DNA of 64,000 nucleotides from assembly GCA_023525975.1 (NCBI GenBank), contig CM042018.1:75771001-75835000 (forward strand), read 5' to 3'. Shown here piece after piece: positions 1-9,172 of the stretch. The translations under genes and the position numbers were made by a program. Source of the DNA: Smallanthus sonchifolius. Its lineage: Eukaryota > Streptophyta > Magnoliopsida > Asterales > Asteraceae. Numbering within the stretch: the stretch's first letter is position 1; each line of letters begins with the position of its first letter. The notes under the pieces were generated by a model. That model had not been told where the DNA came from, ran no database searches, and saw only the letters and a list, made by a program, of their open reading frames with translations.

Positions 1-222
1 TAAGGAAAGATAGGGTACTTAAGTGTGTCTTAGTGACCCACCCCTCTTTCCTGGGAATTCTCCTTAAGGATACATTACTTATAGGTCAAGTGTATTTCTA
101 AAATACTATCGTGAAGGTTCGACGTTACGACTAGTCAAACTCTAAAACCCATAAGAACTTCTATATTTGACACTTCATATTTCATTATCACTTACAACTT
201 TTTCATTGTTTTTCTGCTAGAC

Positions 223-819
223 ATGGACTCCTACCCTCCTCCCTCCCCGGTTTACCGTCCTGGATCAGAATCTGATTGGGAAGAAGACACTGAGACACCC
301 GTGTACCGGTCACCAACACCCCCAGCTACTAGGCCAAGGTTTGATGTAAGGGCGGACTGGATTAGGAACACCAACCCGAGACTTCAAACACCTGGATCTC
401 CCATACCCGTAAACCCGTATCATACACCTCACCTCCACAATCAATTGCCACCCCCACTAAGAGACCCATACCTAATGCCCGACCCGTACCTTCCTAACCC
501 TTGGGTAAGGCATACCATGGCACCCCCTGGTGTTATGGGAATTCCAACCAATGACTTCCATCAATATGCAAGAAATTCAAAATTTGAGAGGCAAAGGATA
601 GAGCAGGGAGTAATACACGACTTACAAAGACAAAGAATGGATTGTCTAGCAAACCAATTAGGATACCAAAAGGAGTTAATCTCCATCCTCGAAAAAGAAA
701 TACAAGAACATCGCACGGAGACCGCCAGGACTGAAGCCAGATCTGCTACTCGAGTGACTATAGCGGTGCTCATCTTGGCGATTATCTTCTTCCTAGTGGA
801 AAGCTACCAGAGACGTTAG
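223..819 (+). CDS. Unknown Pro-rich, coiled-coil, C-terminally membrane-anchored protein of element A'
   Basis: Uninterrupted 198-codon ORF at the position where gag would lie in the related element B. Residues 1-105 are acidic then Pro/Tyr-rich (SDWEED, PPPLRDPYLMPDPY). Residues about 115-172 look like a charged amphipathic helix or coiled coil (EKEIQEHRTETAR). Residues about 175-194 are a single hydrophobic segment (VTIAVLIL, then IIFFLVE) followed by a short basic tail, a tail-anchor layout. The copy at 25857-26453 has exactly the same length and about 73% identity by eye, with the C-terminal third best conserved. I recognise no known family and see no zinc knuckle, so this is not ordinary Gag. 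The start is the ATG shared by both copies. Confidence 0.7.
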   Translation: MDSYPPPSPVYRPGSESDWEEDTETPVYRSPTPPATRPRFDVRADWIRNTNPRLQTPGSPIPVNPYHTPHLHNQLPPPLRDPYLMPDPYLPNPWVRHTMAPPGVMGIPTNDFHQYARNSKFERQRIEQGVIHDLQRQRMDCLANQLGYQKELISILEKEIQEHRTETARTEARSATRVTIAVLILAIIFFLVESYQRR

Positions 820-3081
820 AAGAAGCTTCTACTGATTTCCTTTAAATTTTTGATTTGAGAACCATTTCCCTATTTTTTTTTTTTGAATAATGTTTAACAT
901 TTCAGCATTTAATCAATTCCATATATTTCAACTCTACAGTTGTTGTTCATTGATTTGACCCGTGGGGCGTAAATTACACCTGTTATATTTCCATCAAATT
1001 TTCTCAAGTATCACCTTATTCATTCAAATACGACTTAGTACACTACCAACAATCTCATTCATAAACCAATCATCCTATTTTATGAAAAAATGTTTATCAA
1101 ATTTTTAGATAATATCAAAAACATAAATTTTCCATAAAACTTTTTCACCTGATAAGGAAAGTTAACACAACCAATTTTATAAAAATATTATTTCAAATTG
1201 ATAAATAATTATGATTTTTCTTCATTAAAGTAAATATTTCTAAACTTTGGCTAAATTATAGACTACTTGTTTAGCCAATGGTTCCACTTAAAAATATTCT
1301 TTTATTAATAGTTGAAAGTTCAAATTAAAAATACCTTTCCCATAAATTGCATATTCATTTAAAATATGCGGTTCAATGATTTCACTACTTTATATATCTA
1401 CAATCAAGAACGAATTTCCCACTTTCTATGTTCAAACAAAGACCCGTATTTGTAAACACAAATTCCAGAATATTTCCAAAACCTCCTCGTTACCTTTCAC
1501 TCGACGCTTCAAGAGACGATCCATATCGCGTAAACGTTAACCTTTCCCACCAACCTCAATGAGATTTGAGGACTTGAACCTAACTACCACATTATGCAAG
1601 AACGCCAAACAACACGTTTGTCTGCAACACTCGATCACATGCAAGACCCGTTAGTACATATCGCACGCGAAGTTCAATACTCATGTATACACGTTCACAA
1701 TATATTCAACGCATTCTCATGGTACATGAAACTCAATTATCCTCAATATATCCAATTCTACACAAACTACATAATACATGAAACTAGTTTGCCTACAAAT
1801 CACAATTTGCTCGATTGATCACGTAATGCACGAAACACGTTTATTTGCAATACACATGCTACTGGCTTGAGCACATGATACACGAAACTTAGTTGTTTGC
1901 AATATACATGATACATAAGAATTGCTTCATTGAAACATAATTCTAGATTGACCACACTATACATGAAACTTATTTGGTTACGAAGTACATTACACTAAGC
2001 TGTGCGCATTGTACAATATACATGATGCTAAGTTGCCAACACCCTACATGAAATTCATTTCCTACTATACACAAAATACTATGTTGTTTACATTACACAT
2101 TAGAGGTTTTTGATTTACAAAATACAAGACACTAAATTATTTACGCTATATATGAGACCTAGTTGATTACAAACTACGTGACACTAGATCATACATGAGA
2201 CTTGTGTGCTTACTATATACTCGAAACAAAATTTGCTTACAATTATTGCAATGGATTGATTTCATTATACGCAAGACATGGTCATGCACTTTGTACACCA
2301 AAGTTGAAGACCATAATACATTGAAACGACTCGGGGTTTGACGTATTCTTGTTCAAACACGAGCAAACTAAGAAACTTTAAGTGTTACTACTTTACTACT
2401 CTTTAGTTGCGAACTGACCTGATTAGGGACTTAGTTACTTGTTAGCGACTTTCTATGTGTAAACAATAGACAAGATCATAGCGAAATTGTGCCCCTTACC
2501 CACACACAACGAAACAATCTATACGGACCATACGATGATTTGAATAATTACGGGTGCACACGGAATTATGAAAATCAGCGCATGGAAACTATAGTGAAAT
2601 TTTGTCGTGTGTTGTGACCTAAAACTTATCATGATGTGTAACAACGAAACAGATGTAATGTGACGAGGGCATGGTGGATACGCCGATGGTACTTCCTATA
2701 TATAAGTGTCCTATCATATTATCAGGAGTAGCGTTGTTCGTGTCACGTGAAGTTTTGACCTAGACCAATGTTTATGAAATCTTTTACCCACTAACAATTT
2801 TGAGCACGTTAGACTACATCTTACACAAACTCAAAATTTCAAAATCTCATCAAATTTGTTCCAAGTAATACATCTTACATTTAGAATTCAAATTGCTATT
2901 CGACAATCTTCTCCTTAAGTCCATTTCAAAAACTAAATTCATTGTCATCATTCATATTCAACCTTGAGTATCAGGCCTAAATCATATCAACGGTCAAACT
3001 CACCGAGAACCCAAAACTCCCACCTTTTTTTGATTTTTAGTAGCCTCCATTAGTTAAATTTCGGGACGAAATTCCCTTAAC
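820..3081 (+). other. Non-coding internal region of A'
   Basis: AT-rich DNA without a credible ORF; the short ORF at 1594-1818 is not preserved as coding in the other copy. It contains degenerate iterations of TACATGAAACT / TACATGATGCTA at about 1700-2260 and a block (about 2549-2750) that is much better conserved with element A than its surroundings. It ends in the family's conserved AATTTCGGGACGAAATTCCC before the polypurine tract. Confidence 0.7.
2661..2710 (+). promoter_or_regulatory. Conserved TATA-like block upstream of the 3' LTR (A')
   Basis: TATATATA at 2697-2704 sits in about 47 bp (from AGGGCATGG to AAGTGTCCT) that is identical to element A at about 28391-28440. It lies about 395 bp upstream of the 3' LTR. 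A promoter role is inference from the TATA-like sequence and the conservation. Confidence 0.35.
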
Positions 3082-3091
3082 ATGGGGAGAC
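3082..3091 (+). other. Polypurine tract of A'
   Basis: ATGGGGAGAC immediately precedes the LTR start TGTAAC. The same GGGGAGAC/TGTAA junction occurs in element A (28843/28844) and element B (22218/22219). Confidence 0.85.
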
Positions 3092-3370
3092 TGTAACATT
3101 CCTGATTTTTCAGACCCTATTTTAATTTATTTTAAATAATAAAATAACTGCACGATGTTGAATCATATACTTGTTCAAACCTACACCTCATAAATCGTCA
3201 GCCGATCGTATTATATTCAAAGATTTAGAACTCATAATCATGTGGTAACACTTCTTAGAGTTAATCCAGTTAGTAATCTTGTTAGGTGTTCTGTTAAATC
3301 CTAACCAAGCTAATTCTGTCAAATCTGAATTTGCAAGGGCTGATTTTGTAAATAACCAGAAACCCTAGTA

Positions 3371-3466
3371 GGCACGGTCGCGCCTCGTCCGGCACGGTCG
3401 CGCCACGTTTTGGCACGGTCGCGCCTCGTCTGGCACGGTCGCGCCTCTTATAGGCACGGTCGCGCC
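3371..3466 (+). repeat. Near-palindrome array 1 in the A' LTR (5 units)
   Basis: Five copies of GGCACGGTCGCGCC start at 3371, 3391, 3412, 3432 and 3453, about 20-21 bp apart. The arms GGCRCG/CGYGCC flank a GT centre, and variants such as GGCACG-GT-CGTGCC are perfect inverted repeats. Confidence 0.9.
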
Positions 3467-4073
3467 TCACATCAGTTAAAACGTAAAACACAGTCTTTAA
3501 TCGTAAATCTGTTCGAATCCAAAATTTGCAACGCTTATTGTGCCGTTTCAAACCAATCATTTCGAATTAATCACTTTCTAATAACCGCGTAGTGATTTGG
3601 AAACCAAAACCGTCACCTCTCCATTTCTTTCTCTCAATCTCGTCCAATTCACGAAACACTCTCGAAATCAATCATATGCGCATGATCTTCAAGCTCCTGT
3701 AATCACATTCCTCACATCAATTTTGCCGGAATCCCAACAGGAGACGCCAGGGATCAACGCATCAAAGTCGGAACTCCGTTTGGTCGAACTCCACCAATTC
3801 GATATCGTTTAAGGTAATTAAACACATCCTCAGACTCATTTCAATCCTGTGAATGAAAGCCCTAACCTATTCCGGTCTTATACCACCGAATTAAACTCAA
3901 ACAGAATCTAGGGTTCATCACGTTTTTTTTGGCTTAGTCGAACTACACCCTAGACACGATATACATTCAATAAAAATACATGGTTCGATTCGCAAACAGT
4001 CGTTCTTTGAAAACCCTATAAATTCAGCCGTTTTGATACAAGAATTTGTCAGATTAGGTTCTAGAAAATCCAG

Positions 4074-4245
4074 ACACGATCGTGCTAATCGCATAGCACG
4101 GTCGTGCCTCTTGTCCAGGCATGGTTGTGCCCCATGCCTAACCACGGTCGCGCCCCATGCCCAAGCACGGTCGCGCCCCATGCCTAAGCACGGTCGCGCC
4201 CCGTGCCTAAGCGCGGTCGCGCCATACCCTTGGCACGGTTGTGCC
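4074..4245 (+). repeat. Near-palindrome array 2 in the A' LTR
   Basis: About eight further copies of the same motif family (for example GCACGGTCGTGC, GCACGGTCGCGCC, GCGCGGTCGCGCC, GGCACGGTTGTGCC), spaced about 20-23 bp. Substitutions are often paired or wobble-compatible. Confidence 0.85.
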
Positions 4246-5368
4246 CAACCTTTGGTCAGAATCTGTTTCTTCTGTTATTTTAATATAAACTCAATTCCTT
4301 TTATAAAAAAAAATTATTATAAAACTCCAAAGCCCAGAATTGTTTTCATAAACTAAATTATCAACTTGGGAATCTTAAACAACTTAATTAAATCATTTCT
4401 AATGGATTAAAAAGTAGTAAATTTTAAATAAGAAGTTCACATAAAATTGTCTTATTCCAAACTCAAACCTTATTCAAAATGTTGTAAAAATATTCATTTC
4501 AAATCTTTCGTTTTATACAATACCTCCAAGTACCAATCACTAACTTTATCCAATTCAACCTTAGACTTAGACTTAGACTATTGTGCATTATTAATGCAAT
4601 ATACATTACACTCTAGGTCAACGTTGTGCGATACAAGGATCACATTACTTTCTAGTATCCCGTGTTAGCTACGCCTTCGAATCAAGTGAGTATTCACAAC
4701 CCCTTTTACTCTTTTACACTTTTGGGGTGGAACATGAACTCTATACGCATTACACATTACACATTTACATTTACACAAACAACACAAGTGCAAAAATCCT
4801 ATTTACATACATGTGTGCAAAATTTGAGCTTTGTGCCCGAGTGCTAGGTGTGCTAACCTTTGTATGCTCTTATGTGCAATCATTAACTATACAAGCCGAC
4901 GGTTTTCAATGATAGATCTATTGAGTCTGACAAACCCACCCATGGTGCGCGGTGATTGAAACCGACAACATAATTTTTGCATGCTAGTCACAAGGTTTGG
5001 TTGTACATGGTTACGCAATAGCTGCTCCCCATAAATGCCTTATTTTATCATGTTTTGTAAAGGATTTGTTTTCAACTATATGCTATATACATACAACTGT
5101 GTTATACTCACCAACTTTTTAGTTGACCTTATTTTATTCATGTTTCAGGTGCTTTCATATGAGCTAGATCAAGACATGATACACATAGGCTTTGGACCTA
5201 GTTAATATTAAATCAAAGACAAATTGCATTTCAGTATGTACTTTGAACTTGTTTCATGTTTGTTTGAATGGAAATGGATTTAATATATTACAATCTAGTC
5301 AACCTTGTGCTCATGAACAGTCTTACATGTCCCGCCCCGATGATTCCGCCATCGGTCGGGGTGTGACA

Positions 5369-5716
5369 AGTTGTGCTTTGAAGTAGGATTCCGACCTAGA
5401 TAATATTCTTCCCATCTCTTGATTTCACTTTTAGTTCTCTGTTCTTGATAGTTGAGTTGACTTAGTTTGTTGCATCCTTAGTATAATATTTACTGTAGTA
5501 AACCCCCCAAACCAATTAAATCTTTAGTCCGAGTCAGAGTGTAGTATTAGTATTCAGTGTCTCTAGGGTTTGATATTCCGGTTTACCGTTAAGCTGTGCT
5601 ACACTCGATAGGTACACTTGCATGTCAGTGCGGTTTAGTTGAAGGTACTCCTTTTATTACTTAAGAGTCTAGGATAGGTTTTTTTATTATTTTAATAGAC
5701 CGTCTTGGCGACATCA
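5369..5716 (+). repeat. Truncated 5' LTR of D
   Basis: Matches 50939-51287 of the 3' LTR almost throughout (TTGTGCTTTG to GACATCA / GATATCA). The missing first 1.3 kb was displaced by the A' insertion. Confidence 0.88.
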
Positions 5717-5722
5717 AGTTTT

Positions 5723-5740
5723 TGGCGCCGTTGCTTGGGA
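5723..5740 (+). other. Primer-binding site of D
   Basis: TGGCGCCGTTGCTTGGGA lies six bases after the LTR end. TGGCGCCGTTGC is characteristic of Athila/Tat-type plant Gypsy elements. Confidence 0.85.
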
Positions 5741-6065
5741 CACTTGACAATAGCAATATTAGCTTTGCCTACTTCTTTAAGTGATTTTTGGTTTGTTTTG
5801 TTTTTGAGTTTTGTTTGTGTGCTTGTCCTACGTGCTATCTGTGAGTCGAACATAGGATTGAATCTTTCTGTTTTGAGTGTTGGTTTATTTTCTTTTGTTC
5901 TTGTGTCAGTTTATGCACCACACTCGTTCACAGGGATCACCACCATATTCAGCTTTTCAAGAGCCCGAACGAGAGTTACACTAGCGCACCCGCGACTTTC
6001 GGGAGCGTTTGTAAGAGCTTTGCAAATCCCAGGTACGTTCTACTATCCCAATTCCATTTCCTACC
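5741..6065 (+). other. Untranslated leader of D
   Basis: Pyrimidine-rich leader between PBS and Gag start. The 124-codon ORF at 5705-6079 begins inside the LTR and PBS, so I treat it as chance. Confidence 0.5.
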
Positions 6066-8663
6066 ATGGGCGACACTGACCCACCAGCGAGACGTACTGT
6101 GCACCAGAGGGCCAGTCACGGGATCACCGAGGCGAGATCTTCGATCACAGGCCCCGCCATTCCTATCACCAATACATGGCAGATCCCGTCACATGTCATG
6201 AGCATGATCACTCATGCCACCCAATTTCATGTCCTTGAGGATGAGGATGCACCGGGACATTTGTCCCGCTTTGCGCGGATATGTGATACATTCAATATCA
6301 CAGGTGTGTCTAAGGACGCTATCTACTTGCGTCTCTTCCCATTCACGCTCTCTGGTCGCGCATCTACTTGGCTTGACACCCTTCCCGATAATTCTATCAC
6401 CACATGGGAGGATATTCAATCCAAATTCTACAAGAAGTACTATCCACCGTCCAGGGTCGCTCGCCTTCGGGACCAAATCCATTCGTTCCGGATGGACCCT
6501 GACGAGCCTTATCACATGGCCTGGGAGCAGTTCAACACGCTATTGAGCCGATGACCTCAGCACGGTCTTTCCAACTGGGCGCTAGTGGAGAAGTTCTATA
6601 ATGGCCTCACCTTCGAGAAGCAGCAAATGTTCAACACAGCTGCGGGACGCCATATCATGCATAGACTCGAGCCTGATGAGTGTGAGGAGATGTTCGAGAG
6701 CTTCGCTCAAGCCGAACAGCAGCATCCATCTGCTAGGACATCCATTCCTAGTGCTAGATCACCCGCCTGTTCTCCTAGAGGTGTGCATCAGGTCACTCCT
6801 GATTCTAGCGTGGCTGCTGCACTCGCCTCAATGGCTAACGTGATTAAGGAGCTGAAGATCAGTGCTCAGCGGTGTCAAGTGTGCAGGGGAGGCCATGACA
6901 ACAGGGATTGCCCAGTCAATAATCAGAAACAGGTGAGGTTTGCTGGCAACCAGAACCAGAACCGAGGGTACAACAATACTTATGTCTAGGGATGGAAATC
7001 TGGAAATAACCAGCCTGGGTTTAATGGTCGCCAGCAGCAGTATGGAAGAGCAGAAGTTGGAGCGAGCTCGGGAAGCAGTGTCAATACAAGGAAGATCGAA
7101 GAGATGTTCGAGAATCAGACACAATTGCTTGCCCACTTAGTGCAGCAAGACAAGGACACGAGGCAAAGACTGGATAGCCACGACACTCTATAGAAGAATC
7201 AGCAGTCAGCATTCCAGGATTTGCAACGCACGGTAGGAGACATCGCTCAGAGCCTGAAGGGTAGACAAGGATGTCCATCTTTAGGCCCAAATGCTTTAGT
7301 AATGGCCGTGTCAGTTAGGAGTGTGGAGAAGAAAGAGGTTGTAGAGGATGACTCCCACTCCATTGAGTATGGCATACCTTCAGTAGAGGAAGTGAAGAAG
7401 GTAGACTAGAGAGCTCGATTTGCTGAGATCGATGCTAGTATGCTAGAGGAGTCAGAGTCGAATGGTGTGTCGTCTAGGAGCAGGAGAGCAGAAGAGGATG
7501 AGAACCCACCGGTTGTAGAAGAGGAAGAACCGGTGGAGGAAGAGATAAATATGGAGAAGCCTGCCGAGAAGGCAGAGGAGAAGAAGAAGGGGGTGGAGAT
7601 GAAGTCCCCCAAGATTGACTTGAGTCGTGTTCCCTATCCAGCGCGCTTGCTGCCACATAAACAAGCTAGGGAATACGGTACCTTCCTTGATATGTTCAAA
7701 CAACTCAAGGTTAATCTCCTATTTATAGAGGTCCTCCAGCATATGCCTAAGTATGGCAAGTTACTCAAAGATCTTCTTTCCAACAAGAAGAAGCTAGAGG
7801 GGATCTTTGAAGTCTCACTTAGTGAGCAATGTTCTTATGTGGTTCAGAACAAACTGCCGGAGAAACTGGCGGATTCGGGTCGTTTCACGATCCCATGTCT
7901 GCTTGGCGGTTTACTTTTAAACCATGTGTTGGATGATCTGGGTGTTAGCGTTAATCTGATGTCATATTCTATTTATAAGCAGCTAGACCTAGGTGAACGG
8001 CAGCCTACGCGCATGAGCATAGCCTTGGCTGACCATTCAGTCAAGTTTCCACAGGGAATTGTGGAGAATCTTCTGGTTAAACTAGGCAAGTTTGTATTCC
8101 CCATGGATTTTGTGATTCTGTATATGGAAGTGGATGATAGAGTCCCACTCATCCTAGGACGCCCATTTCTACGTACCGCCAAGGCAATGATTGATGTCTT
8201 CGACGGGAAACTCACACTTCGTGTGGGGGATGGGTCTATTACATTCGATGCTACACAGTCCGTGAAGGATGTTGGCGAGCATAGCCACTCCGTGTCCATG
8301 CTTTATGCCTTCGTGGACGTACATCGAGACTCTACTACAGGAGAGGATGATGTTGGAAGGGAAGAAGAAGGAAAGATTTAGGAGCCTCCGGATTGGTTGG
8401 AGGAGTTTGAAAAGAAATTAGTAAGGTCCTCATTCTTAGATGCTAGCAATGATGATTTCAGCTTAAGCGAGATATTAGCACAAGTGGGGAAGATAGTTTG
8501 TGAGCCACCCGTAGTGGAGAGAGTTGAGGATCATGAGGATCCGGGCAAGAGGTTAGAGGCCACACCTTTAGTGATATCGCATATTGAGCCTTTATCTTGT
8601 ACTTGTGTCTATGCTGAGGGGATAGAAGCCGAGTCATCCCCTAAATCTAGTGTTAGGACATAG
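6066..8663 (+). pseudogene. gag: Gag-protease of Athila-like element D (five in-frame stops)
   Basis: One continuous reading frame from the ATG at 6066 to 8663, broken by stops at 6552 (TGA) and at 6987, 7191, 7407 and 8379 (all TAG). The Gag capsid region is at about residues 45-165 (FARICDTFN, YLRLFPFTLSGRA, FYKKYYPP, MAWEQFNTLL). A CxxC-H-C zinc-knuckle-like segment (CQVCRGGHDNRDC) is near nt 6875. An acidic linker lies at 7440-7600. The retroviral aspartyl protease is at about 7890-8260 (VSVNLMSYSIYKQL, VPLILGRPFLRTAKAMIDV). The active-site motif reads DLGVS. The frame stops where copia C1 begins, before any RT domain. All four TAG stops could derive from CAG glutamine codons. Confidence 0.85.
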
Positions 8664-8758
8664 TTTGTAATGAAAAAAGCTTTGTAATAGTTTAGATCTA
8701 ATGTCTTTATGTTTTTGTAATGTAAAATGTTCTAAGTGTTTATGCAAGTTATGCTAGA

Positions 8759-8879
8759 GGCGAACTTGGTAAGTTCGTCTAGTCTAACAGAGGCGAACTT
8801 GTTAAGTTCGCTTAAGTCTATCTGAGGTGAACTTGTTAAGTTTGCTTAGTCTGTTAGAGGCGAACTTGTTAAGTTCGCC
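8759..8879 (+). repeat. Palindrome array in the C1 LTR (4 units)
   Basis: Four copies with arms GGCGAACTT / AAGTTCGCC around a GTT loop, starting at 8759, 8792, 8826 and 8859 (33-34 bp period). The last copy is a perfect 9-bp inverted repeat. The array ends 18 bp before the TATA box. Confidence 0.9.
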
Positions 8880-8897
8880 TAATGCAGGTCAGATGTC

Positions 8898-8905
8898 TAT
8901 AAATA
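8898..8905 (+). promoter_or_regulatory. TATA box of the C1 LTR
   Basis: TATAAATA follows directly after the palindrome array. The placement parallels the TATA boxes in LTRs E and F. Confidence 0.6.
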
Positions 8906-9131
8906 GTGTTTATAGAGTCAGTTTGAGTAGAGAATCAGAAAACGAACAGAGTTGAACGATTGAGTCTGTAAACTCTATTGAGAATTGGAATACAAGTGTG
9001 AATGTTATTTACTTGATTGTCTCTATTGTCTTTTGTGTATGCAATCGTTGATTCGTTGGATTCCGCACTTCGAGTTAACGACACATCTTATCATGAGAAC
9101 GATCCGTAGAAGTGACATGAGGACCTACAGG

Positions 9132-9143
9132 TGGTATCAGAGA
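9132..9143 (+). other. Primer-binding site of C1
   Basis: TGGTATCAGAGA, complementary to the 3' end of initiator tRNA-Met except for the last base. It lies two bases after the LTR end. Confidence 0.8.
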
Positions 9144-9172
9144 TATTGCTCGTGATTCCGCACTTCGAGTTT

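Larger units (their letters stand above)
1..5368 (+). mobile_element. Element A': non-autonomous Gypsy (Tekay-related), 5'-truncated by the window edge
   Basis: Internal region plus complete 3' LTR of an LTR retrotransposon whose 5' half lies outside the window. It ends with a polypurine tract (ATGGGGAGAC) followed by an LTR running TGTAACATTCC to GTGTGACA. The LTR end abuts AGTTGTGCTTTG, which matches an internal position of the Athila-like D LTR (about 50939), so A' inserted into D's 5' LTR. No gag, protease, RT or integrase domain is present. The only long ORF is at 223-819. A second copy of the family (A) occurs at 11616-31168. The family name is inferred from shared PBS leader, PPT and LTR-end motifs with the Tekay element B. 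Confidence 0.85.
3092..5368 (+). repeat. 3' LTR of A' (2277 bp)
   Basis: Starts TGTAACATTCC and ends GTCGGGGTGTGACA. It is homologous to the A LTRs at 11616-14243 and 28844-31168. It carries two clusters of GGCACGGTCGCGCC-type near-palindromes. The conserved segments GGGGTGGAACATGAAC and CTCACCAACTTTTTAGTTGAC near its 3' end are shared with the B LTR. Confidence 0.9.
5369..8663 (+). mobile_element. Element D (Athila-like Gypsy), 5' part
   Basis: Remnant of the 5' LTR, a TGGCGCC-type primer-binding site, and a Gag-protease frame, cut at about 8664 by copia element C1. The 3' LTR at 49664-51287 ends with the same roughly 350 bp as the remnant here. This shows both pieces belong to one family and probably one insertion. 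RT, RNase H and integrase of D are absent from the window. Confidence 0.8.
8664..9129 (+). repeat. 5' LTR of C1 (left end approximate)
   Basis: Ends ACCTACA two bases before the primer-binding site. It holds a four-unit palindrome array (8759-8879) and a TATA box (TATAAATA, 8898-8905). The start is placed just after the last D codon; TTTGTAATG is the likely edge, uncertain by tens of bases. Confidence 0.65.

Noticed and set aside
3410..4356. Arg/His-rich ORFs in the A' LTR on both strands
   Set aside because: They are translations of the GC-rich palindrome arrays and have no start or length conserved between LTRs.
5705..6079. 124-codon ORF with a hydrophobic start
   Set aside because: Begins inside the LTR end and PBS of D and overlaps the Gag start in another frame.
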